Notes under the pieces: generated by a model
What the model saw: only the letters and a program-made list of their open reading frames with translations
What the model was told of the DNA's origin: nothing
Databases searched by the model: none
Assembly (NCBI GenBank): GCA_046345315.1
Contig: JBKDKA010000145.1
Location: 1 to 64,000, forward strand
Direction of reading: 5' to 3'
Origin: F1-80-MAGs062 sp046345315
GTDB taxonomy: Bacteria > Planctomycetota > Planctomycetia > Planctomycetales > Planctomycetaceae
Length of the DNA: 64,000 nt
Part shown: piece after piece, positions 16,323-24,571 of the stretch
Position numbering within the stretch: the stretch's first letter is position 1
Layout of the letters: every line of letters begins with the position of its first letter
Position numbers and translations under genes: made by a program

Positions 16323-16520
16323 CTATTGAGACGACACCTTGACTTGCCGCACTTCCCCGGCTGTTGAGAAAACATGACCGTTTGTCAGGCCGGATAACGA
16401 ATGACATCGCTGATAAGCGACTTCACAATCTTCGCCCAGACTGACGTGGCGACCGTCGATTTCGACGCACCACGTATCACGGAATTTGCGGTAGCATGGT
16501 TTTAGAATGTGGTAGAGCAT
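16323..16520 (-). pseudogene. Tyrosine-recombinase (integrase) N-terminal remnant
   Basis: The frame encodes KPCYRKFRDTWCVEIDGRHVSLGEDCEVAY. This resembles the start of planctomycete phage-type integrases (K-P-W-Y-x-K-x-x-D-x-W-x-V-x-I-D-G-R-x-x-x-L-G-x-D). After about 60 residues the similarity ends at a stop codon and no catalytic domain follows. It is next to transposase and reverse-transcriptase fragments. Confidence 0.5.
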
Positions 16521-16732
16521 GAGCGATTCTCCGGAAATACGCTGCAACGGGAGCAGACCGGATGACTCGCAGACAGCCACAGTGATGGCCCTGGATCCCT
16601 GACACAAACTCTGACAAGCCACCTTTGCCAGCACAATTGACGTAAGTCCTTGTGGCTCTATTGTAATGTCTCATAAGAACGGGAACTCAATATCAACTGC
16701 TGGCTTCATATCTTCTGACAAAGGAGGATACG

Positions 16733-17209
16733 ATGCGAATTTGCGAAGACCATTATTCTGACTGACAAAGAACGGATCATTCTGATGCAGTGGTCGCGTG
16801 GCAGAAAGAAACCTGTTCGATTGGTGCTGCGGGCAAAGATTGTGCTGGCAGCTGCGGCTGGACAAGCGAACAAGAACATCGCTGCGGAATTGAAATGCAC
16901 GCGTCGAACGGCAGGGACGTGAAGATGTCGACTTGCCGAAGGTCGGCTGGAAGCTTTGAAAAAAGATGCACCTCGAAGTGGTCGAGTGCCCAGTGTGAGA
17001 ACGGACAAAGAGGCTGAGATCCTTCGTAAGACGACGCAGAAAAAACCACCGAACGCAACACAATGGTCCGTCCGCAGCGTGGAACCTTTGGGACAAGCGA
17101 TCAAGGACTACACTGACCATCACAACGCAAACCCGGAAACCTTCGTCTGGACGAAAAAGCGGAAGACATTCTGGAAAAAGTGAAGCGTGCCGGAGCACGC
17201 ACTCTCTAA
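16733..17209 (+). pseudogene. IS630 family transposase, frameshifted and internally deleted
   Basis: A strong ribosome site (AAAGGAGG) precedes an ATG at 16733. A frameshift follows near 16745, then IILTDKERIILMQWSRGRKKPVRL..., IVLAAAAGQANKNIAAELKCTRRT: the IS630 N-terminal helix-turn-helix. A stop interrupts it near 16918. A later frame gives EALKKDAPRSGRP-like sequence and PPNATQWSVRS. The text then jumps to the extreme C-terminus (AIKDYTDHHNANPETFVWTK, then a frame change to EDILEKVKRA). The DDE catalytic core is gone. No terminal inverted repeats could be recognised. Confidence 0.82.
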
Positions 17210-17238
17210 GATCCCATGTGTTTGAGACACGAACTTAG

Positions 17239-17379
17239 TGCCCGAAGCTGGATGTGCGGAAATACATTGACCGTATTTCACATGAGAGACTGCTCCATTT
17301 GCTGGAAAGTCGATTCAAAGACGAAAGACTGTTTCACCTCCTGAATCGCATCATCGCGGCATATTGGGCAACTCTGTGA
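17239..17379 (+). pseudogene. Reverse transcriptase fragment (palm motif A)
   Basis: About 46 codons read KLDVRKYIDRISHERLLHLL then ESRFKDERLFHLLNRIIAAYWATL. This matches the motif-A region of bacterial reverse transcriptases (L-D-I-R-K-Y-F-D-S-I-x-H-x-x-L-L, R-R-F-K-D), including the first catalytic Asp. A stop precedes it at 17236 and another ends it at 17377. The family type (group II-like, retron or diversity-generating) cannot be told from so short a piece. Confidence 0.65.
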
Positions 17380-17655
17380 AGGAACTTTTGCTCGGGATTC
17401 TCGTCGTCATAGCGGCTGGGCGCAAGCCCACCGGTGAGTCCGAGGCATGAAGTCAACGGATGGCTCACGCCATTCCGGTTCAAAATGCTTCACAGCGTTG
17501 GCCGTCAATGATCGATGGCGTGCATTGACCCGGGCCGCCGCTTTGCTTCAGCCCGGACTGTCAGAACGGCTGAACCTTCGGCCCGAAGTCACGATTCCGA
17601 TTCAAAGTGTGGCACGGCTGGAATGTATTTCAAAACCACCTCTTCGGTTACTGCT
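17380..17655. other. Non-coding stretch after mobile-element fragments
   Basis: No frame here has recognisable coding content. A G/C-rich string near 17410-17440 (GGCTGGGCGCAAGCCCACCGG) can fold into a small hairpin and may be part of another degraded repeat. Confidence 0.4.
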
Positions 17656-18951
17656 TCATGGAGCCGGCTGATCTTCCGAGCGGTCGATGTGTTCTGTACT
17701 CACGGCACAATTTCGGTCATCAAAGATGTTGAGATAGAACACGGTTGCGTCGGCAGGAATCTCTGCAGTCACTCGACATTGATCGTGATCGATCTTCGCG
17801 GGCAGGCTTTCCCAGAGTCGATCCTGCCAGCGGCCCGAGGCTCGCGTGAATGCCAGTTCTGCACTGACGATTTTGGTTTGGCTCTTGTAGGTGCACCAGG
17901 CTTGGGTGCTGCTGGATCCCTGTTCTGTGATGGACGGCAGAGGAGTTCCATTGTTCAGAATGTGGTCGGCGAAGACACGGATCTCTTCCGGTGCTTCTCC
18001 TGCCGGGCCATGAGCATGTGGCATTCGAATTCGGAGACAGAGCGTTCTTTCGGATTTCGGAAGTCGGCTGGAGCGTCTCCAGGAATCCATAGGGTATGCG
18101 AAGTCGTTGGTACCATTGACCCAGAGCACAGGCACGCGAGTTCGCTTCAGATAGCCACTGGGATCCCACTGTTTCAGCCAGAGGCCGGCCTTGTCCTTTC
18201 CCATTTTTTCGAAGGCTGGCAGCCAGGCGGAGTTTTCCCCGAGATAACCGCAGCCGTAAACGGGCACTGCGAAACGAAACCGATGATCAACACCGGAGAC
18301 GATTGATGTGAGATAGCCTCCCCAGGAAATTCCTGTCACGCCGATTCGTTCGGCATCGATTTCCGGAAACGATCTCAGCAGAGAATTGGCGCGGGCCACT
18401 GCGGTGACGGCATGCCATGTCCACTGGTCTGTGATCGGCGATTCGAGCTGTTCGAAACTGGCATCCCATCCGGGAGGGCCTCCATGTTCGTGTCGTTTCC
18501 ACTTCGAATACTCCCCCACCGGGACACAGCCGCAGAGGTCCATTGCGATCGCTGCATATCCCCTTGAATTCCAGAGTCTGACCCAGTTGTCGAAGGCCGT
18601 TCCACCCCCGCCATGGATCAGAACCATGGCCGGAAATTTCTGACTGCTCTTACTGCTCCCGTCGGAGATACTGGAATCCTTCGGAAGCGGAACACCGTAC
18701 CATGCGAAGACTCGTGTCGGGCGTCCCTGATAGTCCTCGCCATCGTAGAACATTGATTGCACGCCTTCCCCTTGGAACTCCGGAGCTTCATGAATGCCCG
18801 GAACGGCTTCGAGAATCGGGGATGGAAACTCAACGCCCGTCGCGTCCTCAGTATGGAAAGAGTCGGCGGACAATCTTTCTTCACAGACGAAGCTGAGAAT
18901 CAACGCGAGAACCATGAACGGCGTGTAACGAAATCTCAGTTTGCTCGGCAT
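17656..18951 (-). CDS. Secreted alpha/beta hydrolase (acetyl-xylan-esterase-like)
   Basis: The ATG at 18951 gives 431 residues with a signal peptide (basic start, FMVLALILSFVC). Upstream in-frame sequence from 19104 has no coding character. The core shows AMVLIHGGGGTAFDNWVRLW, the nucleophile elbow GVTGISWGGY (Ser near the middle), an Asp in WVNGTNDFAYP, and a His in MPHAHG, so the triad is visible. The fold fits dienelactone-hydrolase/acetyl-xylan-esterase relatives found in planctomycete polysaccharide-degrading sets. A beta-rich C-terminal extension of about 100 residues (TRASGRWQDRLWESLPAKID..., ATVFYLNIFDDRN) may bind substrate. Export is probable; the substrate is not known. Confidence 0.88.
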   Translation of the reverse strand: MPSKLRFRYTPFMVLALILSFVCEERLSADSFHTEDATGVEFPSPILEAVPGIHEAPEFQGEGVQSMFYDGEDYQGRPTRVFAWYGVPLPKDSSISDGSSKSSQKFPAMVLIHGGGGTAFDNWVRLWNSRGYAAIAMDLCGCVPVGEYSKWKRHEHGGPPGWDASFEQLESPITDQWTWHAVTAVARANSLLRSFPEIDAERIGVTGISWGGYLTSIVSGVDHRFRFAVPVYGCGYLGENSAWLPAFEKMGKDKAGLWLKQWDPSGYLKRTRVPVLWVNGTNDFAYPMDSWRRSSRLPKSERTLCLRIRMPHAHGPAGEAPEEIRVFADHILNNGTPLPSITEQGSSSTQAWCTYKSQTKIVSAELAFTRASGRWQDRLWESLPAKIDHDQCRVTAEIPADATVFYLNIFDDRNCAVSTEHIDRSEDQPAP

Positions 18952-19555
18952 GCGATGATCACCAGTCCTGTCAGAGTCACTCCGGATGGACGTTGCATGA
19001 GACTGCTGCGACGGCACTGGCCGCGGCGCCGGGTTCAGTATTTCATTTTCTTCGCGGAAAGCAAGAACTCCCGAGCAATGGTCTGCGTCGGGTGACGCCT
19101 GCATTCGTCATCGCGTCAATGAACCGTGTGGCGTGCAAAGCACTGAGAACGCCTGACAAAACCGGGAATGGCTCCCGACCATAGCTGAGTTCACCAACCA
19201 ATTCGTTGATCGAAGGGTGCCTGTCCCGGTTTTCTTAGAGCCTTTTAAGGAGGCAGAGGTCCTCTGACTTCGGCCGATTCTGCTTCCGATTGCAGAAGAC
19301 TGGCAAGGTTCGACGGTCAGGTCACCAATCGGGCGGATTCCCGGATGGCTCTGATCGTTCAGACGATGTTCGTTTTGAATTTCCGGAATTCCTGAAGTCG
19401 GTTGTCCCAACATAAGATGAAGCGGGTGACGACAGATTCTTCGCCTGATTCCTGGTTCCTGAAATCTCTCCATGTTCCGCATTTTCTGCGGAATCCAGAG
19501 ATCATTACATAAGCTCAGATGTTGCAGGGCTCGCTGCCTGCAGGAAAGGAATGTT
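18952..19555. other. Intergenic region carrying a REP-like element
   Basis: About 600 bases lie between divergent genes. Besides the repeat at 19147-19240, a long minus-strand frame exists but has a low-complexity Ser/Arg/Thr composition that mirrors the plus-strand acidic gene and is rejected. Promoters for both flanking genes are expected here; none stands out. Confidence 0.5.
19147..19240. repeat. REP/MITE-like palindromic element, copy 2
   Basis: The arms are GAACGCCTGACAAAACCGGG with GGCTCCCGA on the left, and GGGTGCCTGTCCCGGTTTT on the right, around a loop with CCAACCAATTCGTTG. It is nearly identical to the reverse complement of copy 3 (58337-58434). Confidence 0.85.
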
Positions 19556-21613
19556 ATGGTACTTATCCCTCGAAGCGGTCGCGGACGTCGATCTCTCGGA
19601 TCGCGTCGCGTCGGACAGCGGATGGAAAGTTGTGAAAGCAGGTCGCTGCTTTCCGCGACAACGGCCGCCACGGCGGTTGGAGACCTCGCGGAAACTCCTG
19701 CAGTCTGTGACGATGCAGAGAAGCTTGAGTGCTCTGTGGAATTATCAGGGATCGAGCCGCTGATCGCGGAATGCTGGGAAGTGATGCCTGTCTGGCTGGA
19801 CCCTGTCAGCCTCAAAGGTGCCGACGAAGGGCCTGGATGTGGTGTTGCTGAGGACTTTATCTTTGTTGCTGACGATTCCCTTGTGACCGATGCCGTCACT
19901 GGCGGCGATGTCACTGAAGTGGACGGTGAAGTCAGCGTTTACGAGCTGGAAGATTTTGATCCCAGCTGGGTGATTCGCGTTGGTGGTGTCTCATTCGAAG
20001 ACGCTGCCCCGATCGATGACAGCTTCGAGATGTGTTTGTTTGACCCGATTCCGCTCGAAGACTTCGAGCTGTCGGATCCAGTCTGGTGTGACTTCGGAAA
20101 TTACAACCTCACGGGTGAATCCGTCGATAGCGAACAGAAGCCTGAACTCACGGATGGTGATGAGGTGTCCGTTAACCCGATTAACGAGGGTTCTGTCATC
20201 TGGACTCGCTGCCCGGTCTTCCCCGGGGATCTGGAAGTTGTCGATCCGGTCTGGGGTGACTTCCGGAATTACAATCCCACGGGCGAATCCGTCGATGGCA
20301 AAGAGACAGCGGAGCTCACTGACGGTACTGATGGTGCAGGAACCGTTGAGACTCTGATCGACGACTGTGATCCGGAAGTCGTCGATCCGGTCCGGTGTGA
20401 CTTCGAGGGCTACGATCCGGTCTGGTGTGACTTCGGAGACGACATTCCCTCGGATGAAGCTGTCGAGGGCGGAGAGAAAACTGAGATCGGAGAGGAATCC
20501 GGTGTCGACGATACGACTGGTCTTCCGGATGGTACCGATGGTGGAGACTCCACTGTCATCGGTGACGGCACGAAGCGCGGAGAGACAACTGAAATCGCCG
20601 ACGGTTCCGATGGCGACGAGACGCCTGACATAACTGAACCTGAAAAGGTTTTCGTTGACCCCATCGACTGTGTTTTTGTGATTCAGCCCTATTTTCCGGG
20701 TGAGCCTGGAGATCTGCAGGTCTTCGATCCTGTCTGGTGCGACTTCGGGAAGGGCGATCCGTGGAACGAGGCGGTCGATGGCGATCGTGTGTACAAATTC
20801 ACGGATGGTGAAGAAAGCTCGGAACCTGTCTCTCTGGAAGAGTCGGAAATCAGGATTCCAATTCGATACGCGTTCCGGGGAGGAAAGGTCTCAGACACTG
20901 CTGTTGATGGAGATGGATTGTGCGTCTTTACACCTCCTGATCTGCCTTCCTCAGACGGGTCGGAGGATCCGCAGCCTGTTATCTGTGACTTTGGCGTCGA
21001 CTTTGGCGTAATCCCGGGCTCAGAAGAAGGGTCTGAGAGTGTCGTGTCAGTTGACGGCACTGTCACTGATGAGCGCGGTGAAACTGTCAAGAATTTCCGC
21101 GGTGAATCAGTCGATGGCGAAGATTCGAACCTCGTCAGGTGTGAACTGCCAGTTGATGATGAGGCCGTTGTTGATCTGGTGTGGGAAGATTTTGCCGGGA
21201 CTGGCCGGTGGGAGGACGGTTCGACCGAGGAGATTCCGGTCGCGGTATCGCTTCCTGCTGAATCGGGCACCGATGAGTATTCCGGCGTTGTGTGTGAGTC
21301 GACGGACTGGCAGGCATGGAGCACGATGCTGAATGCAGATCCGGGTGCAGCTGACGCGACGTCTCTCGTGTATCAGGCCCTGCCTGCGGAATCATCTCCC
21401 GAGGTGACCGCAGAGCCTGTGGTCATTTCGGTCTCCATGCCTGATGATCCGGAAATTGCGGATGTGTCAATAAGCGACGAAGCGGAAGTCCGTGAGGACG
21501 AAGGCTCCGAAGAAGTTGCGATCCCTGATTCGGTCGTCAGCGAATCTCCGGAGCTGACGTATGTTGCGGCTGGTCTGGAAGAGGAGCTTTTTGAGTCTCT
21601 GAGCCTTCTGTGA
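19556..21613 (+). CDS. Very acidic, repeat-rich protein with LEPR-XLL-like N-terminus
   Basis: The ATG at 19556 follows AAAGGA by five bases and yields 685 residues. The N-terminus is strongly basic (RSGRGRRSLGSRRVG), then MESCESRSLLSA at about 23-34. That resembles the planctomycete LEPR-XLL motif (L-E-x-R-x-L-L-S-A) found at the start of large surface or secreted proteins. The rest is extremely rich in Asp, Glu, Gly, Pro and Val. It holds about six loose repeats of V-x-D-P-V-W-C-D-F-G followed by a T/E-V-D-G and L-T-D-G box. The repeated W-C pair is unusual in so acidic a protein and might bind metal or form disulfides. No enzyme domain is seen. The function is unknown. Confidence 0.85.
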   Translation: MVLIPRSGRGRRSLGSRRVGQRMESCESRSLLSATTAATAVGDLAETPAVCDDAEKLECSVELSGIEPLIAECWEVMPVWLDPVSLKGADEGPGCGVAEDFIFVADDSLVTDAVTGGDVTEVDGEVSVYELEDFDPSWVIRVGGVSFEDAAPIDDSFEMCLFDPIPLEDFELSDPVWCDFGNYNLTGESVDSEQKPELTDGDEVSVNPINEGSVIWTRCPVFPGDLEVVDPVWGDFRNYNPTGESVDGKETAELTDGTDGAGTVETLIDDCDPEVVDPVRCDFEGYDPVWCDFGDDIPSDEAVEGGEKTEIGEESGVDDTTGLPDGTDGGDSTVIGDGTKRGETTEIADGSDGDETPDITEPEKVFVDPIDCVFVIQPYFPGEPGDLQVFDPVWCDFGKGDPWNEAVDGDRVYKFTDGEESSEPVSLEESEIRIPIRYAFRGGKVSDTAVDGDGLCVFTPPDLPSSDGSEDPQPVICDFGVDFGVIPGSEEGSESVVSVDGTVTDERGETVKNFRGESVDGEDSNLVRCELPVDDEAVVDLVWEDFAGTGRWEDGSTEEIPVAVSLPAESGTDEYSGVVCESTDWQAWSTMLNADPGAADATSLVYQALPAESSPEVTAEPVVISVSMPDDPEIADVSISDEAEVREDEGSEEVAIPDSVVSESPELTYVAAGLEEELFESLSLL

Positions 21614-21659
21614 CAGTGGGCGTTCTGCGGTCGTCTGACCCGGAAATATGAAGTTTGCG

Positions 21660-21698
21660 GCCGTCGGGGAGTGCTCCACACCCGACGGCTGTTTTTTT
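21660..21698 (+). terminator. Intrinsic terminator after the acidic repeat protein gene
   Basis: A 9-bp stem GCCGTCGGG/CCCGACGGC with a 12-base loop is followed by a seven-T run. It lies 47 bases downstream of the stop codon on the same strand. Confidence 0.85.
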
Positions 21699-21965
21699 GA
21701 CGGTGGAATTCTCCCGGACGACCGTCTCTGGCTGCTGCCGGCTGATTTTCACGATCCTGCGACGCTGAAATGACCAGGATCAGGCCATGAAACGCTTTTC
21801 CGATCGTTTTGCCGTTCATTTCAGGGCCGTGACGTGGGGTTCCGATCAGAATCTGATGAACCCTCCAATTGACTTTTCACGGAAATCGATTATTCTGCCA
21901 CGCTTGTTTCCCCGGAATTTTCCCGAAGACCGGTGTCAGTCACCGGACACAGGACTGTTTTTGCT

Positions 21966-22127
21966 ATGGGTCGCACTGAAAGAACTCGAGAAATTGCTCG
22001 TCGCCGAAAACGTAAGGTGCAGCTGAAGAAGATGCGTGTCCGATACGCTGCTGCCAGCACGACGGCCGACAAAGAAGTGATTCTCGCCAAGGCTCGCCGA
22101 ATGAGCCCATTCATCGAGATGGAATAG
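21966..22127 (+). CDS. DUF6800 small basic protein
   Basis: The ATG at 21966 gives 53 residues: MGRTERTREIARRRKRKVQL, then KKMRVRYAAASTTADKEVILAKARRMSPFIEME. The opening G-R-x-E-R-T-R-E-I-A-R-R-R and the end A-R-x-x-S-P-F match DUF6800, a small Lys/Arg-rich family nearly confined to Planctomycetota. The composition suggests binding to RNA or ribosomes, but this is inference. An in-frame ATG at 21933 would add eleven residues that have no counterpart in the family. Confidence 0.88.
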   Translation: MGRTERTREIARRRKRKVQLKKMRVRYAAASTTADKEVILAKARRMSPFIEME

Positions 22128-22234
22128 CGATCAGCTGTCCTCTGCTGGTTTTGTGAGTTTCTCATCTGTTCGAGAAGACGTGCGTCAGCTGGAGCAGCGT
22201 CAGGCTCGTCGGGTTTTGCCAGGTCTGGATTTCC

Positions 22235-22444
22235 ATGTCTGAAGTCAAAGTTAACATTCGCGACAATGGGCCATTCCTTCTGACAGGCGCGATCGCTCTG
22301 TGCGATGCGGCCGGGAATCCATTCGATCTCGGCGGCAAGGAAACGATCGCTCTGTGCCGTTGTGGCGCTTCCGAGCGTAAGCCGTTCTGTGACGGTGCCC
22401 ATAATCGATGCGGTTTCAAGTCAGCTGAGCGAGCCGGACAGTAG
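22235..22444 (+). CDS. CDGSH iron-sulfur domain protein
   Basis: The 69-residue protein contains the motif C-R-C-G-A-S-x-x-K-P-F-C-D-G-A-H at about residues 47-62, which binds a [2Fe-2S] cluster with three Cys and one His. The N-terminal part (VKVNIRDNGPFLLTGAIALCDAAGNPF) is the usual beta-strand lead of small bacterial CDGSH proteins. These are thought to act in redox sensing or Fe-S handling. It is complete, in the same direction as the DUF6800 gene 107 bases upstream. Confidence 0.93.
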   Translation: MSEVKVNIRDNGPFLLTGAIALCDAAGNPFDLGGKETIALCRCGASERKPFCDGAHNRCGFKSAERAGQ

Positions 22445-22814
22445 TCTTCGCCTGCCGCCGTCATATCGAGTGAGTCGCCTGGAATCGGCTCCATTCTTTT
22501 CTAGACTCTTCACGTGCACCTCAGGGCGAGGCGATTTCTTGCGCTGAATTGGCTCTGTTTCCCTGCAGGTACGGTAAACCCGATAGCGTTCTATTGCGGA
22601 AAACGCTATATTTCCGTCGTGCGGAACAGTCACTGGTGAATTCAGGGACGCAGCATTCCGCCACAGTGTGACTTCAAACGCCTGACAACGTCGAAAGAGC
22701 TCGCGATGTCGACAGGCAGTGTTGTCAGTCGCTGTTTTGCCTGACCCCTTGAACGCTGTTGGAGCAGCGTTCAGTGTGTTTTGGTGGCGACGAGCAAGTT
22801 CATGGAAGAACATA

Positions 22815-24137
22815 ATGAAGCCTCTTGCGATTCATGCATTGTTTGCAATCACACTGTTCTCGATCGGGATGTTTGCCGGGAACTGGGTTCGACAGAACCT
22901 GCTGACTCAGTCCGTTGTGTTTCAGGAAACACATTCCGCTGAACTGCTGGCCTCATCAGAAGATGTTCCGGCGGCTGCCCGTGAGACAGAGCAGAAGCAA
23001 TCGGAGCCAGAACTTGCCGAGCAGGCATTCCTTGCAGGTCTTCAGGATATCGTAAAATCTGGTCAGGCCAAATCTGTGGATGCAGCCGCATCACCGAAAG
23101 ACGGTGATGAACCGAGCGATGCTCCGTCGTCCGACGTAAGCCCATCAATGTCGCGTCCCCGTCGAGCAGATCTCAGCCAGGTGATCGATCAGCTTGCACC
23201 GGACGCGTCTCCCGATGAACGTCAGGTCTGGCTGGAAGAGTTCGCGGAGCTTTCGGCCGAAGAGCTTGTATTCTTTCTGCAGCAGAGGAAGACGTCCGGG
23301 TCCGGTTCACTCCTGTCAGGACTGAAGGCAGAGAATCTTGATGATCTCAAGGAGTCATCAGTGCAGCCTGATCCGCTGAAACTGGTCTCGTTGACGCAGG
23401 CTTCGGAAAGCCTGGACCTGAAACCAAAGGCCGTTGAGGAATTCTTCAGCATTGCTGAGCAGTCAGTGCGTGCGAACCTGCTGAACAGTAACGTACCTGG
23501 ATATCGGGCAGCAGTGACGCTGCAGTCGCCGGGATGGCCGAATACGGAGTCATCCGGTGACAGTAAAGTGTCCGATTCCAGCAACCTGCGACAGGTCCGT
23601 CAGTTGAAGCGAGGAAGCCTGATTCACAGCGGCGATCCTCTTCATGTCGCACTTCCGGACCACCCCGGACTCATGTTCTGTCTGGCCGATGGTCGGCTCA
23701 CCCGGCGCGGTGATTTTCAGAATACAGAGTCTGGTCTGATTCTTACCGGTGGTGGCAACAGCACTCAGCCTGCCGGCACCACAGTTGGCGATGGCGAGAA
23801 AATATTCAGCGAGAAAGATGCGCTCAGTTCTGTCGTTCGCATCACGTCTTCCGGAGAGGTGATGAGTCGTGACAATGACGGGAAGGAATTCTCCGCCGGT
23901 CGACTGAAAATTGTGGAACTGAGGCACCCTCAGAACCTGAAGACTTCAGACGGAGTCTTTTTCGTGATGGCGGATGCCGAAGACGTTCTTCGGGAACTGT
24001 CGCCCGGAGAGATTACTCTGACGGAACGCTGCTTTGAGTCATCTAATGTGACGGCGTCGGAGGAATGGTCCGCCCTGGAGTCCATTCGACGGATGCAGAG
24101 TGAGTTCCTGAGCAGAACTGATCTTCGTCACCACTGA
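22815..24137 (+). CDS. Membrane-anchored FlgF/FlgG-like (flagellar rod-type) protein
   Basis: The ATG at 22815 gives 440 residues with an N-terminal membrane anchor (about 5-24) and a Glu/Ser-rich linker. The part after residue about 200 resembles flagellar rod proteins. SVRANLLNSNVPGYRAA near 215-230 matches the N-terminal rod box (N-x-A-N-x-x-T-P-G-Y-K). GSLIHSGDPLHVALPDHPG near 266 matches the FlgF/FlgG core (G-N-x-x-x-T-G-x-P-L-D-x-A-I). LADGRLTRRGDFQ matches F-T-R-D-G-x-F. The end CFESSNVTASEEWSALESIRRMQSEF matches the C-terminal helix (L-E-x-S-N-V-x-x-x-E-E-M). True FlgG has no membrane anchor or long linker. No flagellar genes are nearby, so the role in this organism is open. Confidence 0.75.
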   Translation: MKPLAIHALFAITLFSIGMFAGNWVRQNLLTQSVVFQETHSAELLASSEDVPAAARETEQKQSEPELAEQAFLAGLQDIVKSGQAKSVDAAASPKDGDEPSDAPSSDVSPSMSRPRRADLSQVIDQLAPDASPDERQVWLEEFAELSAEELVFFLQQRKTSGSGSLLSGLKAENLDDLKESSVQPDPLKLVSLTQASESLDLKPKAVEEFFSIAEQSVRANLLNSNVPGYRAAVTLQSPGWPNTESSGDSKVSDSSNLRQVRQLKRGSLIHSGDPLHVALPDHPGLMFCLADGRLTRRGDFQNTESGLILTGGGNSTQPAGTTVGDGEKIFSEKDALSSVVRITSSGEVMSRDNDGKEFSAGRLKIVELRHPQNLKTSDGVFFVMADAEDVLRELSPGEITLTERCFESSNVTASEEWSALESIRRMQSEFLSRTDLRHH

Positions 24138-24571
24138 ATTGCGCTCTGGAGTGCCGGGAGGGGTTGGATCCTGTCCTTCTTCTCCAGCCGTTTGCTTGTT
24201 CCGAATGAACGCATGTTCTGGATGAGGGCAGGTAATGGAAGCGCCTCGCGAAGGTGCGTCGAGGGTATGTCCACCGTAATCTGAGTTTTCCCGCTTTTTT
24301 CGAATCGATTGCGCATTTCTGACCATCTGTGCCGGAAAATACAGCATCGGACGAACGCCATTGAAGTATGGCGACTCCAGGATGGAAACCAAAGCCATCA
24401 GATTCCTGAAAAAGCCCCTGAACTGTCAGAGGCCGCTTTTGTGTCTGCTGTCTGATCGCTTTAGAATGCGGAGCCTGATGCGACGTTATTCTGAGTCGTG
24501 CGACATACTCAGTCGTGAAATACTCGCTTCGCACCCTCTTTGAAACAGCGTGCTGAACGCCACAAATTCTG
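24138..24571. other. Intergenic region upstream of metH
   Basis: The 434 bases hold no convincing gene. A cobalamin-riboswitch B12 box and SAM-riboswitch cores were looked for by eye and not found. A GCGCCTCGCGAAGG-type short hairpin is visible near 24240. Confidence 0.5.

Noticed and set aside
19108..19914. A 268-codon minus-strand frame
   Set aside because: It crosses the REP-like repeat and the 5' part of the acidic protein gene; Ser/Thr/Arg composition is a reflection of the acidic coding strand.
24138..24571. Cobalamin or SAM riboswitch upstream of metH
   Set aside because: No B12 box or SAM-riboswitch core could be found by eye; a covariance-model search would settle it.
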